64,000 bases of DNA from Bacteroidales bacterium (GCA_017523725.1 JAFWVY010000022.1:1-64000), one strand, 5' to 3'. Shown: positions 16,596-26,369, counted from the stretch's first letter. Translations and numbers: made by a program. The notes: a model not told the origin generated them from the sequence alone.

Positions 16596-18020
16596 ATGAG
16601 AAGAATTGCTATGACAATGTGCCTGCTGCTGAGTGTTTTCCTGACAGTTGCAGCACAAGCTCCGCAAGGGGCGCCGCAGGGATTCCCCGGTGGATTCATG
16701 GGAATGGGCATGCCGCGCGGGCCGGCCCTGCAGCTGAATGCCCTGCCGACACATCCGGACTGGGTTTACGAAACGGGCGAAGAAGGCCTGATAGACATCG
16801 AGGTGTTGGTGGACGGCAAGCCGGTGAAAGAAGCCAAGGTGACCTATACAGCCGGACAGGAGAAAATGGCGACGGACCTCCGTGGCGAGGTGGTGCTCAA
16901 GAAAGGGAAGGGGCAGATCAGTGTCGGCACGATGCGGACGCCGGGTTTTGTCAGGTGCAGCATCTCCGCCGAGAGTGAAGGCGGCCGTGCCTCGACGACC
17001 ATCACGCTCGGTTTCAGTCCGGAGAAAATCCAGCCGACGACTACGCTCCCGGACGATTTCCAGGCTTTCTGGGACAAGTGCAAGGCCGACCTGGCCCGAC
17101 TGCCACTGGACCTGCAGATGGAGCTGATGCCGGAGCGGTGTACCGAGGATGTCAATGTATATCACGCTTCGGCTGCCAATATGCGTAACGGTGTCCGGGT
17201 CTATGGCATCCTGTGCGTGCCGAAGGCTGAGGGCAAATATCCGGCCCTGCTGACGGTGCCGGGAGCAGGCGCACGCAATTATACGGGAGATATCCGGATG
17301 GCGCAGAAGGGGTTCATTACGTTCGAGATGGGCATCCACGGCATTCCGGTGAACCTGGACCCGAATTTCTACAACGTATTCAAGCAGGGAGCCTTGAACA
17401 ACAGCGCCGGATATACCGAATTCGACCTGGATAACCGTGATGAGTATTACTACAAGCGCGTTTATCTGGGCTGTGTGCGTTCCATCGACATCATGTGCTC
17501 GCTGCCCCAGTGGGATGGCAAGAACGTGGCGGTGACCGGCGGCAGCCAGGGCGGCGGTCTGTCCATCGTGACAGCCGGTCTCGACCCGCGTGTCAACTGC
17601 TATGTCAGTTTCTTCCCGGCCATGTGCGACTTGACGGGATATCTGTACGGACGTGCCGGCGGATGGCCGCATATGTTTGCACCGGCCAAATGGTCCAAAA
17701 ATCTGACACAGATAAAGATTGAGACATCAAAATATTTTGATGCCGTGAATTTTGCCCGCGGGATCAAAGCGCCCGGCCTGTGGTCTTTCGGTTATAACGA
17801 CACGACTTGTCCTCCTACGTCGGTGTATTCGGCCTACAATGTCGTGCCCGCCGAGAAGGAGTTGATGCTGCGCGTCGAAACCGGTCACAATCGCTATGCC
17901 GAACAGATAACCGCATCGCAGCAATGGATCATGAAACAGTTCGGCATGCAGGTGGATGAGGAAGCCCCGTCCCAGACGCAGCGGACCGTCATCAGAGACA
18001 ACGTCACAGTAAACAATTAA
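16596..18020 (+). CDS. Secreted CE7-like acetyl(xylan) esterase with N-terminal extension
   Basis: The 474-residue product has a signal peptide (about 1-20), then a short Gly/Pro/Met-rich stretch (about 22-42), then an Ig-like beta region (about 50-140), then an acetyl xylan esterase (AXE1/CE7-like) alpha/beta hydrolase domain. The nucleophile Ser317 lies in GGSQGGG; Asp402 (GYNDTTCPP) and His431 (TGHNRY) complete the triad. It would remove acetyl groups from xylan or oligosaccharides in the periplasm or outside. CE7 enzymes are usually about 320 residues, so the front 140 residues are extra. A GH51 arabinofuranosidase gene follows after 11 bases, which supports a hemicellulose role. Confidence 0.88.
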   Translation: MRRIAMTMCLLLSVFLTVAAQAPQGAPQGFPGGFMGMGMPRGPALQLNALPTHPDWVYETGEEGLIDIEVLVDGKPVKEAKVTYTAGQEKMATDLRGEVVLKKGKGQISVGTMRTPGFVRCSISAESEGGRASTTITLGFSPEKIQPTTTLPDDFQAFWDKCKADLARLPLDLQMELMPERCTEDVNVYHASAANMRNGVRVYGILCVPKAEGKYPALLTVPGAGARNYTGDIRMAQKGFITFEMGIHGIPVNLDPNFYNVFKQGALNNSAGYTEFDLDNRDEYYYKRVYLGCVRSIDIMCSLPQWDGKNVAVTGGSQGGGLSIVTAGLDPRVNCYVSFFPAMCDLTGYLYGRAGGWPHMFAPAKWSKNLTQIKIETSKYFDAVNFARGIKAPGLWSFGYNDTTCPPTSVYSAYNVVPAEKELMLRVETGHNRYAEQITASQQWIMKQFGMQVDEEAPSQTQRTVIRDNVTVNN

Positions 18021-18031
18021 ACGATAGAACA

Positions 18032-19570
18032 ATGAAACGCATCCTGCTTATCGCGCTGCTTTGTGGCGCAGTGGCGGCCTCGGCTGCCCCGAAGACGGCC
18101 TCGGTAGCCCTGCATCCGGACCGTTCGAGAACCACCATCAACAAAAATATCTACGGACAGTTCGCGGAACATCTAGGCACACTGATTTACGGTGGCATCT
18201 GGGTCGGCGAAGATTCAACGATACCGAACCAGAACGGATACCGGACCGATGTGCTCGAAGCCATGAAGAAGCTCAGTATTCCGGTTCTGCGATGGCCGGG
18301 CGGCTGCTTCGCGGACGAGTATCACTGGATGGATGGCATCGGTCCGCGTGAAAACCGGCCCAAAATGGTGAATACCAACTGGGGCGGTGTGGTTGAGGAC
18401 AACAGTTTCGGCACCCACGAATTCCTGAACTTCTGCGAATTGATCGGCGCCGAACCTTATCTGAGCATGAACGTGGGCAGTGGTACGGTTGAAGAAATGG
18501 CAAAATGGGTGGAATACGTCAATTCGGACGGAGACAGTCCGATGGCCAACCTGCGTCGCGCCAATGGCCGTGACAAGCCGTGGAAGGTGAAATACATCGG
18601 CGTCGGCAACGAGAGTTGGGGATGCGGCGGCAATATGCGCCCCGAGTTCTATTCCGACCAGTTCCGCCGTTACCAGACTTACTGCCGGAACTACGGCACG
18701 CCGCTATACAAAGTGGCCAGCGGTGCCAGCGACTATGACTACAATTGGACAGAGGTGCTCATGGACCGTGTGGGCAACCAGATGAACGGTCTTTCGCTTC
18801 ATTATTATACGGTAACCGGATGGTCTGGCAGCAAAGGCTCCGCCACGAATTTCGATATGGACAGCTATTATTGGATTCTCGGTAAAGCCGTCGAAATCGA
18901 GGAAGTCATCCAGAAGCACATCGCCATCATGGACAAGGCGGACCCGCGCAAACGCATCGGGCTGATGGTGGACGAGTGGGGAACCTGGTATGATGTGGAA
19001 CCCGGGACGCCTGCCGGTTTCCTCCATCAGCAGAACACCTTGCGTGATGCCATGGTTGCCGCCCTGTCGTTCAATATTTTCCACAAATACGCCGACCGTA
19101 TCCAGATGTGTAACATCGCGCAGGTGGTTAATGTGCTTCAAGCCATGATTCTGACCGATGGCGACAAGATGCTGCTGACACCGACCTACCATGTGTTCGA
19201 GATGTACAAGCCGTTCCAGAATGCCAGACACATTCCGCTTGATCTGACTTCCGATGAGAAAACCATCCGTGAACGTCAGGTGCAGACACTCAGCGCCACG
19301 GCTGCGACGGGAACGGATGGAAACGTTTATGTGGCCCTTACCAACATTGATGCCGACAATGCCCAGCAGGTGTCTGTCGATCTGGGTGGAATCAGCGCAA
19401 AAACCATCTCCGGCCGCATTCTGACTTCGGCCCGGGTGAACGACCACAATACATTCGATAAGCCGGAAACGGTGCGTCCTGTGGAATTCAAGGATGCCAA
19501 GCTCAAGAACGGCGTACTGACGGTTGACATGCCCGCCAAGTCGATTGTGGTGCTTACGCTGGCTAAATAA
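18032..19570 (+). CDS. GH51 alpha-L-arabinofuranosidase
   Basis: This 512-residue enzyme has a signal peptide (about 1-19, ending ASAAP) and the GH51 (beta/alpha)8 barrel. The acid/base Glu194 is in [11 protein letters not shown] and the nucleophile Glu315 is in VDEWGTWYD. The N-terminal block [10 protein letters not shown] and [13 protein letters not shown] are typical. A C-terminal beta-sandwich covers about 400-512. It cuts alpha-L-arabinofuranosyl side chains from arabinoxylan, arabinan or pectin. With the esterase directly upstream it forms a small debranching pair. A strong terminator follows. Confidence 0.95.
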   Translation: MKRILLIALLCGAVAASAAPKTASVALHPDRSRTTINKNIYGQFAEHLGTLIYGGIWVGEDSTIPNQNGYRTDVLEAMKKLSIPVLRWPGGCFADEYHWMDGIGPRENRPKMVNTNWGGVVEDNSFGTHEFLNFCELIGAEPYLSMNVGSGTVEEMAKWVEYVNSDGDSPMANLRRANGRDKPWKVKYIGVGNESWGCGGNMRPEFYSDQFRRYQTYCRNYGTPLYKVASGASDYDYNWTEVLMDRVGNQMNGLSLHYYTVTGWSGSKGSATNFDMDSYYWILGKAVEIEEVIQKHIAIMDKADPRKRIGLMVDEWGTWYDVEPGTPAGFLHQQNTLRDAMVAALSFNIFHKYADRIQMCNIAQVVNVLQAMILTDGDKMLLTPTYHVFEMYKPFQNARHIPLDLTSDEKTIRERQVQTLSATAATGTDGNVYVALTNIDADNAQQVSVDLGGISAKTISGRILTSARVNDHNTFDKPETVRPVEFKDAKLKNGVLTVDMPAKSIVVLTLAK

Positions 19571-19588
19571 ATCCGGACTTCCGGCAAT

Positions 19589-19621
19589 AAAAAAAGCGGA
19601 TCGCTGTGATCCGCTTTTTTT
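19589..19621. terminator. Bidirectional terminator between GH51 and rpmF
   Basis: An 8-bp perfect stem (19595-19602 with 19608-19615) has an A-run on the left and a T-run on the right. It lies between convergent genes, so it can end both transcripts. Confidence 0.88.
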
Positions 19622-19641
19622 ATGTTTTGTCCGGCAGCCGG

Positions 19642-19827
19642 TTATTCGGCGGCGTTCTTTTCGATGGCTAATTTACCTCTGTAAAAGCCGCAGGAGGGAC
19701 ATACCCTGTGGTAAAGCACGGTCGCGTTGCAGTTCGGGCATTTGGCCGTGGTGGGGACCAGCGCGTGGTCGTTCGCTCTTCTCTTGTCTCTCCGCTGTTT
19801 GGAATGTCTGCGTTTCGGATTCGGCAT
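19642..19827 (-). CDS. rpmF: Ribosomal protein bL32
   Basis: This 61-residue protein starts MPNPKRRHSKQRRDKRRA, the usual L32 N-terminus, so the upstream in-frame extension to 19914 is rejected. Two CxxC pairs (CPNC and CPSC) form an intact zinc ribbon. It lies 26 bases after the DUF177 gene, the conserved yceD-rpmF arrangement of many bacteria. Confidence 0.96.
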   Translation of the reverse strand: MPNPKRRHSKQRRDKRRANDHALVPTTAKCPNCNATVLYHRVCPSCGFYRGKLAIEKNAAE

Positions 19828-19853
19828 GGTTCTAAATATTAAAAATGAATACT

Positions 19854-20336
19854 CTATTCTTTTTCCGTCTGTACCAAATGAGCTTTCAGATACGTCATCA
19901 TCTCCTTGTTGCACGTCGGTTCGCCGTCTTCGCCGATGGGGTGCACCCGCTTGTATGGCAGCGCCAGATGCGCATATTCGTACAGGTACTGCGCCACATC
20001 GAGTTCGTGCTCCTCATAGGACAGGACCAGCAGTTCGTCCGAGGCCTCGTACGTTTCCTCTCCGAATTTGACGAACAAGGATGCCGTATAATCAACAGGA
20101 ATGGAAACATCGTCCAGGCAGCGGTCGCACATCACAACGGCGTATCCTTTTAAATGAAAGTCAAGCGTCAGTAAATCAGCCTTTTTTTCTAATAAAAGAG
20201 ATACATCGATACAACCGTCGGTTATCTCCGATTCCTCAAAACCCGAGAAAAAATCCTTCCCAAGTTGCCAGGAGAAGGTGTGTTTTCCGAGGCTAAGCCC
20301 TTTAAATGGAAGGAGATAAGTCCGGTCGGTTTCCAT
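19854..20336 (-). CDS. yceD: DUF177/YceD family protein
   Basis: From ATG20336 the product is 160 residues. It matches the DUF177 pattern: an N-terminal strand-rich part (TYLLPFKGLSLG), a central CDRCL motif and a C-terminal block CNKEM preceded by DGEPT. Members are encoded beside rpmF and are linked to 23S rRNA or L32 accumulation in other bacteria. ATG20348 (METDR preceded by MSGI) is also possible, but a -7 box at 20361 leaves little leader for it. Confidence 0.87.
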   Translation of the reverse strand: METDRTYLLPFKGLSLGKHTFSWQLGKDFFSGFEESEITDGCIDVSLLLEKKADLLTLDFHLKGYAVVMCDRCLDDVSIPVDYTASLFVKFGEETYEASDELLVLSYEEHELDVAQYLYEYAHLALPYKRVHPIGEDGEPTCNKEMMTYLKAHLVQTEKE

Positions 20337-20360
20337 AATCCCACTCATTTTTTCAGCCTG

Positions 20361-20368
20361 CAAAACTA
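20361..20368 (-). promoter_or_regulatory. Putative -7 box (TAGTTTTG) for DUF177-rpmF
   Basis: An exact TAnnTTTG match on the minus strand. It makes the longest in-frame start (20363) impossible and favours ATG20336. Confidence 0.55.
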
Positions 20369-20461
20369 CGAATTAAAACAAAACAGCGAAAAAAAAAAAC
20401 GAATAAAATGTGCCGAACGAGAAAAACTGGAACGTGAAAGGTGAAATCTTGGAATAACGTG

Positions 20462-20469
20462 TAAATTTG
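20462..20469 (+). promoter_or_regulatory. Putative -7 box (TAAATTTG) for the typA operon
   Basis: An exact TAnnTTTG match 21 bases before ATG20491. It overlaps the in-frame TTG at 20467, so that codon cannot be the start. Confidence 0.6.
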
Positions 20470-20490
20470 CAGCGCAGAAAAAGCACATAT

Positions 20491-22302
20491 ATGTCAGAAA
20501 TCAGAAATATCGCCATTATTGCGCATGTCGATCACGGGAAGACGACACTGGTGGACAATATCATCAGAATGGGTCATCTTTTCAGGTCCAATGAGAATCC
20601 TGGGGAACTCATCATGGACAACAACGATCTGGAACGCGAACGTGGCATCACCATTCTGGCAAAAAATGTCTCTGTTGTTTACAAGGACGTAAAAATCAAC
20701 ATTATAGACACTCCGGGTCACGCCGATTTCGGGGGTGAGGTGGAGCGTGTGCTGAACATGGCCGACGGCGTTCTGCTGTTGGTCGATGCGTTCGAGGGCA
20801 CCATGCCGCAGACGCGCTTCGTGCTGCAGAAGGCCCTGGCGCTCGGTAAGAAGCCCATCGTGGTCATCAACAAGGTGGACAAGCCCAACTGCCGTCCGGA
20901 TGAAGTACAGGAACAAGTATTGGAACTGATGTTCTCGCTGGATGCCACTGAAGACCAGCTCGATTTCCCTGTTGTGTTCGGTTCGGCCAAGGAAGGCTGG
21001 ATGTCGTCCGACTGGCGCAAGCGGACCGAGGACATTTCGATTCTGCTGGATTACATCATCAAATACATACCGGCGCCGCCCGTGCAGGAGGGCACGCCGC
21101 AGATGCTTATTTCATCGCTGGAGTATTCGTCCTATGTGGGCCGTATCGCCATCGGACGGCTGCAACGCGGCACATTGCGGGAAGGCATGCCTGTCACCCT
21201 GATGCACGCCGACGGCACTTCCGTCAAGACCCGGATCAAGGAGCTGCTCGTTTTTGAGGGATTGACCAAGCAGAAGGTGACCGAGGTTTCTTCCGGTGAT
21301 ATCTGTGCATTGGTCGGACTGGAAGGGTTCAACATCGGCGATACCGTGGCCGATTTCGAAAAGCCGGAACCGCTCGGGACCATTGCCATCGACGAGCCGA
21401 CCATGAGCATGGTCTTCACCATCAACAATTCGCCCTTTTACGGACGTGACGGCAAGTATGTCACGTCGCGCCATATCAAGGAACGTCTGGAGCGGGAACT
21501 CGAAAAGAACATCGCCTTACGGGTGTCGATGACGGATTCCTCCGATGCCTTCACGGTTTACGGCCGTGGCATCCTGCATCTCTCCGTGTTGATCGAAACC
21601 ATGCGCCGCGAAGGTTATGAACTCCAGGTCGGACAGCCGAAGGTCATTATCAAGACCATCGACGGCCGGCAGTGCGAACCTATCGAGGAATTGAATGTGG
21701 ACGTGCCTGAGGAGTCGGCCGGCAAGGTCATCGAGATGGTGACCCGGCGAAAGGGAGAACTGGTGCAGATGGACACGAAAGCTGACCGGGTTTTCCTGAA
21801 TTTCACCATCCCTTCACGCGGCATCATCGGATTGCGGAATACTATGCTGACGGCAACAGCCGGCGAAGCGGTCATGACGCACCGGTTCGTGGAATTCGCG
21901 CCCATGCGCGGCGATATCGAGATGCGTATCAACGGATCGCTGATTGCCATGGAAACGGGCGTCGCAATTCCATACGCACTGGACAAACTGCAGGACCATG
22001 GCAAGTTCTTCGTCGATCCCGGCGAGGAGATCTACGAAGGACAGGTGGTCGGCGAAAACACGCGTCCGGGCGATATCTGCCTCAATCTGACGAAAACAAA
22101 GAAACTCTCCAATATGCGGGCATCCGGCACCGACGAAAAGATGAAAATCGCACCGGCTGTCAAATTCTCTTTGGAAGAGGCGTTGGAATACATCCAGGAA
22201 GACGAATATGTGGAGGTGACCCCCCATCATATCCGCCTGCGTAAGATTCTGCTGAAGGAAATCGACCGCAAACGCCAGCATATGGCCGCCTCCAAAAGCT
22301 GA
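20491..22302 (+). CDS. typA: Ribosome-associated GTPase TypA/BipA
   Basis: From ATG20491 the product is 603 residues. The G domain shows AHVDHGKTTL (P-loop), RGITIL (switch I), DTPGHADF (G3) and NKVDK (G4). EF-G-like domains II, III and V follow, then the TypA-specific C-terminal domain (LNLTKTKKLSNMRASG). TypA binds 70S ribosomes and supports 50S assembly and growth under stress or cold. coaX follows after ten bases. Confidence 0.97.
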   Translation: MSEIRNIAIIAHVDHGKTTLVDNIIRMGHLFRSNENPGELIMDNNDLERERGITILAKNVSVVYKDVKINIIDTPGHADFGGEVERVLNMADGVLLLVDAFEGTMPQTRFVLQKALALGKKPIVVINKVDKPNCRPDEVQEQVLELMFSLDATEDQLDFPVVFGSAKEGWMSSDWRKRTEDISILLDYIIKYIPAPPVQEGTPQMLISSLEYSSYVGRIAIGRLQRGTLREGMPVTLMHADGTSVKTRIKELLVFEGLTKQKVTEVSSGDICALVGLEGFNIGDTVADFEKPEPLGTIAIDEPTMSMVFTINNSPFYGRDGKYVTSRHIKERLERELEKNIALRVSMTDSSDAFTVYGRGILHLSVLIETMRREGYELQVGQPKVIIKTIDGRQCEPIEELNVDVPEESAGKVIEMVTRRKGELVQMDTKADRVFLNFTIPSRGIIGLRNTMLTATAGEAVMTHRFVEFAPMRGDIEMRINGSLIAMETGVAIPYALDKLQDHGKFFVDPGEEIYEGQVVGENTRPGDICLNLTKTKKLSNMRASGTDEKMKIAPAVKFSLEEALEYIQEDEYVEVTPHHIRLRKILLKEIDRKRQHMAASKS

Positions 22303-22312
22303 CCTCCGCGCC

Positions 22313-23104
22313 ATGCGTTATCTCTGTGCAGACATCGGCAACACCCATGTAAAGCTGGGCTTTTATGTCGATGGCAAGTTATCTTGCCAGGCATCCTTCC
22401 TGCTGTCGGATGCGGTTCCGGCCTGCGAATGGATTGGCGCAAATGCCATGGATGCCGACGGTGCGATTCTTGCGGCATCCGGTGCCGTGCCGGAACGTCT
22501 GGAACAGGCGGTGCGTTCATCGGCGGCACGCTATGAGCGACTTACTGCAGATACGCCGATCCCCATCGAAAACCGTTACAGGACGCCCCGGACGCTGGGT
22601 CCGGACCGGTTGGCTGCCGCGGTCGGTGCCTATGCCGGGCATGGCGGGCAGCCGTTGCTTGTCGTAGATGCCGGTACAGCCATCACATTTGATACCGTTA
22701 CGGCTTCAGGCGCCTATCTCGGCGGTACCATTTCGCCCGGTCTGCAGATGCGGTTCGAGGCGCTGCACCATTATGCCGAACGGCTTCCACTGGTCACGCC
22801 CGGCGAACAGGAAGGACTGGTGGGACGGACAACGGCCGAAGCCATCGCCTTGGGTGTGCAGAATGGAATCCTGGCAGAAATAGATTACTACGTGCGAGAG
22901 TTTGGCTCAATTTTTGGAAAACCGACAGTGGTGCTGACCGGAGGTGATATGATTTTTTTGATGAATCGATTGAAAAATACGGCAAAATATATCATCTTTG
23001 CGGAGCGGGACCTGGTCCTGGACGGGTTGCACAGCATAATCCGCGGGATTGTCAGCCCGGAAGGGGAAAAACAAGGAAACGTAAACATTAATCAAATACC
23101 GTAA
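22313..23104 (+). CDS. coaX: Type III pantothenate kinase
   Basis: This 263-residue ASKHA-fold kinase phosphorylates pantothenate in the first step of coenzyme A synthesis. Motifs are DIGNTHVKLG (phosphate loop), GPDRLAA, VDAGTAITFD and GGTISPG. The type III form uses a monovalent cation and is not inhibited by CoA. The stop codon overlaps the start of the next gene by one base (TAATG), which suggests coupling. Confidence 0.93.
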   Translation: MRYLCADIGNTHVKLGFYVDGKLSCQASFLLSDAVPACEWIGANAMDADGAILAASGAVPERLEQAVRSSAARYERLTADTPIPIENRYRTPRTLGPDRLAAAVGAYAGHGGQPLLVVDAGTAITFDTVTASGAYLGGTISPGLQMRFEALHHYAERLPLVTPGEQEGLVGRTTAEAIALGVQNGILAEIDYYVREFGSIFGKPTVVLTGGDMIFLMNRLKNTAKYIIFAERDLVLDGLHSIIRGIVSPEGEKQGNVNINQIP

Positions 23105-24444
23105 TGAAACGCTATTTCAGAATATCCGGATTATTGGTCGTGCTGGCTTTCTGCTGCATGTCGCTCCACGCCGAGAAGGGCATTGTCACCAAAACCCGTT
23201 TCGGTACGGGCGAAGACAGCATCCAGTGCGCCGTGTCGCTGTCGTTGTTCAATACTTTTTACAGAGCGCAGGACTATGCATCGACACTGGTTCAATACCG
23301 TAAACTGGCGGCCGAGTGCCCGTATTGCTCCAAGAACCTGTTCATCAGAGGTATCGCTATCTACAAGTCGTTTATTGAAGCTGAAACAGACCAGGCCAGA
23401 CGCGATGCGTACATCGACACGCTGATGACGGCCTACGACAACCTTTCGCTGTATGGCGACAGATTCGTCGGCGAGGAAAAACTGGATGATATGATTCAGT
23501 ACAAGAACGACACTTCTTATTACGATGAAATCTATGCCGCCATCAAAGCTTGCCGGGAACAACTCGGAGAGGCTTCGTCTAGCAAGTTGATCGGCCGTGA
23601 GTTCCTGTACTCCGTAGAGATGGCCAAAGCCGGCAAGATGACGGTGGACGAGTTGCTGGATTCGTATGCCGCTCTTACTGCTTTCGTGCAGGCCAAGTTG
23701 GACGAGGAGCTCTTCAGCGAGGAATGGGGTACCATCAAGGCTTATCTGGACCAGTTGCTGTCGCAGAGCGGACTGACCGATTGCGAGTCGTTGGTCAAGT
23801 TGTATGAGCCGCAGTTCGAAGCCAACCAGAACGACGAGGTCTTCCTGAACCGCATGCTGGAACTGTTGAAACGGCAGAAATGCACGGACAGCGATCTGTT
23901 CATGAAGGCTACGGAAAAACAGTATGCACTCAACCCGACGCCTGAAGCCGCCTATAACATGGCTGTCAGCTTCCTGAGAAAGGGGAACAATGATAAAGCG
24001 ATTGAGTATCTGAACAATCTGGTCAAGCTGGATGAAGCTTCCGCCGACATCAAGGCTGATTCCTATGTCTTGCTCGGCAAACTTTATCTCGACCGTCAGA
24101 ATTATGAGGGCGCCCGTACGATGGGTCAGAATGCACTGCGTAACAAGGCTAACTACGGCGAGGCCTATATCCTGATCGGCGATGCATACGTCATGGGATC
24201 CAAAAAGTGCGGCGATTCCGATTTCGATCAGCGCAGAGTCTATTGGGCTGCCGTTGACAAATACGAGCAGGCACGCCGTGATCCCGATCCGGAAACGGCT
24301 GCCAAGGCTGCCCAGCGTGTGAGAGATTACTCCAACCAGTATCCGAGAAAGGCCGATGCGTTCTTCCGTAACATCAGCGAAGGCGACGAGGTGACAATCA
24401 ATTGCTGGTTCACGGAGAAAACGAAAGCCAGATTCTCCGACTAG
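23104..24444 (+). CDS. Exported TPR-repeat protein of unknown function
   Basis: The 446-residue product has a signal peptide (about 1-23). It is mainly helical, with tetratricopeptide-like repeats strongest at about 280-400 (AYNMAVSFLRKGNNDKAIEYLNNLV, YVLLGKLYLDRQNYEGARTMG). The middle part (about 100-270) is helical without clear repeats. TPR proteins are usually scaffolds. Its position between coaX and lptC is, from memory, common in Bacteroidales and hints at a periplasmic envelope role. The function is not known to me. Confidence 0.8.
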   Translation: MKRYFRISGLLVVLAFCCMSLHAEKGIVTKTRFGTGEDSIQCAVSLSLFNTFYRAQDYASTLVQYRKLAAECPYCSKNLFIRGIAIYKSFIEAETDQARRDAYIDTLMTAYDNLSLYGDRFVGEEKLDDMIQYKNDTSYYDEIYAAIKACREQLGEASSSKLIGREFLYSVEMAKAGKMTVDELLDSYAALTAFVQAKLDEELFSEEWGTIKAYLDQLLSQSGLTDCESLVKLYEPQFEANQNDEVFLNRMLELLKRQKCTDSDLFMKATEKQYALNPTPEAAYNMAVSFLRKGNNDKAIEYLNNLVKLDEASADIKADSYVLLGKLYLDRQNYEGARTMGQNALRNKANYGEAYILIGDAYVMGSKKCGDSDFDQRRVYWAAVDKYEQARRDPDPETAAKAAQRVRDYSNQYPRKADAFFRNISEGDEVTINCWFTEKTKARFSD

Positions 24445-24460
24445 TCCGAATGTGCTGAGA

Positions 24461-25105
24461 ATGAATCATTCTCGTATCATACATTTTCTAAAGATGTTGC
24501 TCATTGTTTGGGCAGCATCTTTTTTTGTATCCTGCGAGAACGACATGGCAACTATCAACCGGATTGTTAATCCGGAGGAAGAGCCGGATTTCACGGGCTC
24601 CAAGGTTACGATTCTGTATTCTGATTCGGCATACCTCAAAATCAAGGTGGAAGCCCCTCTTATTGAGCGGTATGCCGAAACGGATCCTCCACAGACAGTA
24701 TTCGGGGAAGGCGTACGTGCGGTTTTCTACAACCGCGACCGGCAGGAAGAGAGCTCGCTTGCGGCCGACTGGGCGCGCCTGGATGAAAAAACCGAAATAT
24801 GGGAAGCCCGCGGGCATGTGGTCGTGAATCAGACGGGCGGTGACAGCCTGCTGACGGAGGTTATTTTCTGGGATCAGCACGAGGGTGTCATTTATAACGA
24901 GACCTATACCCAGATATTCAGCGAGGGTACCTATTACCAATGCAATGAAGGCATCCGTGCGGCACAGAATTTCTCCTGGTGGTCCTGTACGTCAAGTGCC
25001 GGCGAGATAGAGTTCGAGGATGTGCCTGTCGCGTCGGATACGCTTGTTACCGAATCGTATGAGGAATCCGTTCTGCGGGATATTCAGGCCGGAGAATCCG
25101 AATGA
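24461..25105 (+). CDS. lptC: LPS export protein LptC (lipoprotein form)
   Basis: From ATG24461 the product is 214 residues; GTG24452 is an alternative. The N-terminus is a lipoprotein-like hydrophobic segment ending FVSCEN. The body is a beta-jellyroll typical of LptC, with the Bacteroidetes pattern YSDSAYLKIKVEAP, FGEGVRAVFYN, WEARGHVVVNQ and EVIFWDQHEGVIYN. LptC bridges the LptB2FG inner-membrane extractor and LptA in lipopolysaccharide transport. lptE is encoded about 6 kb away in this window. Confidence 0.87.
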   Translation: MNHSRIIHFLKMLLIVWAASFFVSCENDMATINRIVNPEEEPDFTGSKVTILYSDSAYLKIKVEAPLIERYAETDPPQTVFGEGVRAVFYNRDRQEESSLAADWARLDEKTEIWEARGHVVVNQTGGDSLLTEVIFWDQHEGVIYNETYTQIFSEGTYYQCNEGIRAAQNFSWWSCTSSAGEIEFEDVPVASDTLVTESYEESVLRDIQAGESE

Positions 25106-25206
25106 CGGGTCTTCGACGGACACAAAAAGTAGGAAAAATAATTGAAATTCAACTCATGGTTGATAAATGCACCATGACAGTTGATATGTCGTCAGGATGA
25201 TATTAC

Positions 25207-25214
25207 TACCTTTG
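25207..25214 (+). promoter_or_regulatory. Putative -7 box (TACCTTTG) for the Xre regulator
   Basis: An exact TAnnTTTG match 16 bases before ATG25231, with TTGA at 25181-25184 as a possible -33 element. Confidence 0.6.
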
Positions 25215-25230
25215 TAGAAAACTTAATCAT

Positions 25231-25653
25231 ATGAACCGGAAAAATATCATGACGGCCTTGCGTGTCATCCGTACAGGCAAGGGGCTTTCACAGGAGGCTT
25301 TGGCCCAGGATCTTGGTATCACCACTTCGGCTTATTCGAAAATCGAACGCGGAGAAACCAATGTATCGCTTGACCGCGTATTGCAGATACTGGACAGTCT
25401 GTCGGTCAATTTCTTCGAAGTATTGTATGCCAACGAAATGATTGCCAAAAGCTCACAGAAAGGGCAGGTGGCTGACTCGCCAGTGTCGGAGTATTACAGT
25501 ATGGCGGCTATGACGCAGGATATCAGAAATCTGCGGCTTGAGAACCAACGCCTGGCTTCGTTGCTGAAAGTCAAGGACGAACTGCTCAAAATCTATGTGG
25601 AGGAGGAGCAGAAAAAGGAGGAAGAAAAGAAACGGTCCGGGACTAGGTCGTAA
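25231..25653 (+). CDS. Xre-family HTH regulator with C-terminal coiled coil
   Basis: This 140-residue protein has a Cro/CI-type helix-turn-helix at about 8-62 (LRVIRTGKGLSQEALAQDLG, SAYSKIERGETNVSLDRVLQIL). A linker follows, then a heptad-like helix (about 95-135; LRLENQRLASLLKVKDELLKIY) that ends in a highly charged E/K-rich tail. Coiled coils of this kind usually mediate dimers or partner binding. It is monocistronic between its own promoter and a strong terminator. Its targets are unknown. Confidence 0.85.
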   Translation: MNRKNIMTALRVIRTGKGLSQEALAQDLGITTSAYSKIERGETNVSLDRVLQILDSLSVNFFEVLYANEMIAKSSQKGQVADSPVSEYYSMAAMTQDIRNLRLENQRLASLLKVKDELLKIYVEEEQKKEEEKKRSGTRS

Positions 25654-25667
25654 CAGATTGGCCCATG

Positions 25668-25705
25668 CAAAAAAAGAAGGTGAATGTCATACATTCACCT
25701 TCTTT
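25668..25705. terminator. Bidirectional terminator after the Xre gene and OmpH-like gene
   Basis: A 15-bp perfect stem (25673-25687 with 25691-25705) with a 3-base loop and A/T-rich flanks lies between convergent genes. Confidence 0.9.
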
Positions 25706-25725
25706 GGGAGGGACGGTATAGCGGA

Positions 25726-26331
25726 CTATTTGGCTGTTTCGTCGTAAGTCTTGTTCAGTCCGTCAAGAATCTCCCGCGTAATGTCCAGGGATTTGTCGGA
25801 GTAGAGAATCATACCGCCGAACGACGTGCCCAGGATATAGTGGAAATGATGTGATTCGTTGTATACGGCCAGGTAGTCCATGATGCTTTGCAGCACCTTC
25901 CGGTTGATGACCTGCGCTTCTTCGGAAATTTCCATGGCGTACTGCTGTTGCAGGGCGGCGAGTTGCTGCTCGCGTTCGGACAGTGCATTGCCCATTTCCT
26001 CCAGCTTGGCGCGGGTTTCAAGTCCCTTCTGGGCCTTGTTTTGGAAATCGGCCACATCGGCCTGGAATTTCTGAGCCTTGGTATTCAGATCGGCCTCTTT
26101 CTGGTTCTGCTTGGTTTGCAGTTCCGCCGTCAGATTGATATACATGTGGTAGTTCGGAATGATGCTGTCGATCTCAATGTAGGCAATCTGTGAATCAATG
26201 AGCGAAGCCGAAGCCGCAGCCGTGTCGTCGGAGGTCGCAGGTGCCGCGTTTTTTCCGGACGGCTGGAAGTGAAGAATGAAAAGGGCTGCAACGGCAAGAG
26301 CCAGTACGATGTCTATCCAGTATTTTTTCAC
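25726..26331 (-). CDS. OmpH/Skp-like coiled-coil envelope protein
   Basis: From GTG26331 the product is 201 residues. It begins VKKYWIDIVLALAVAALFIL, a signal anchor, followed by an Ala/Ser/Asp linker. A long charged coiled coil follows (about 70-140), then the OmpH-type C-terminal block YILGTSFGGMILY and DITREILDGLN. OmpH/Skp proteins are periplasmic chaperones for outer-membrane proteins; the uncleaved-looking anchor differs from E. coli Skp. The open frame extends to 26463, but a -7 box at 26362-26369 places transcription start near 26355, so GTG26331 is preferred. Confidence 0.8.
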   Translation of the reverse strand: MKKYWIDIVLALAVAALFILHFQPSGKNAAPATSDDTAAASASLIDSQIAYIEIDSIIPNYHMYINLTAELQTKQNQKEADLNTKAQKFQADVADFQNKAQKGLETRAKLEEMGNALSEREQQLAALQQQYAMEISEEAQVINRKVLQSIMDYLAVYNESHHFHYILGTSFGGMILYSDKSLDITREILDGLNKTYDETAK

Positions 26332-26361
26332 GATAAAATGCTGTTTAATGGTTAACCGCGG

Positions 26362-26369
26362 CAAAAATA
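26362..26369 (-). promoter_or_regulatory. Putative -7 box (TATTTTTG) for the OmpH-like gene
   Basis: An exact TAnnTTTG match on the minus strand, 31 bases before GTG26331. It decides against longer upstream starts. Confidence 0.55.
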
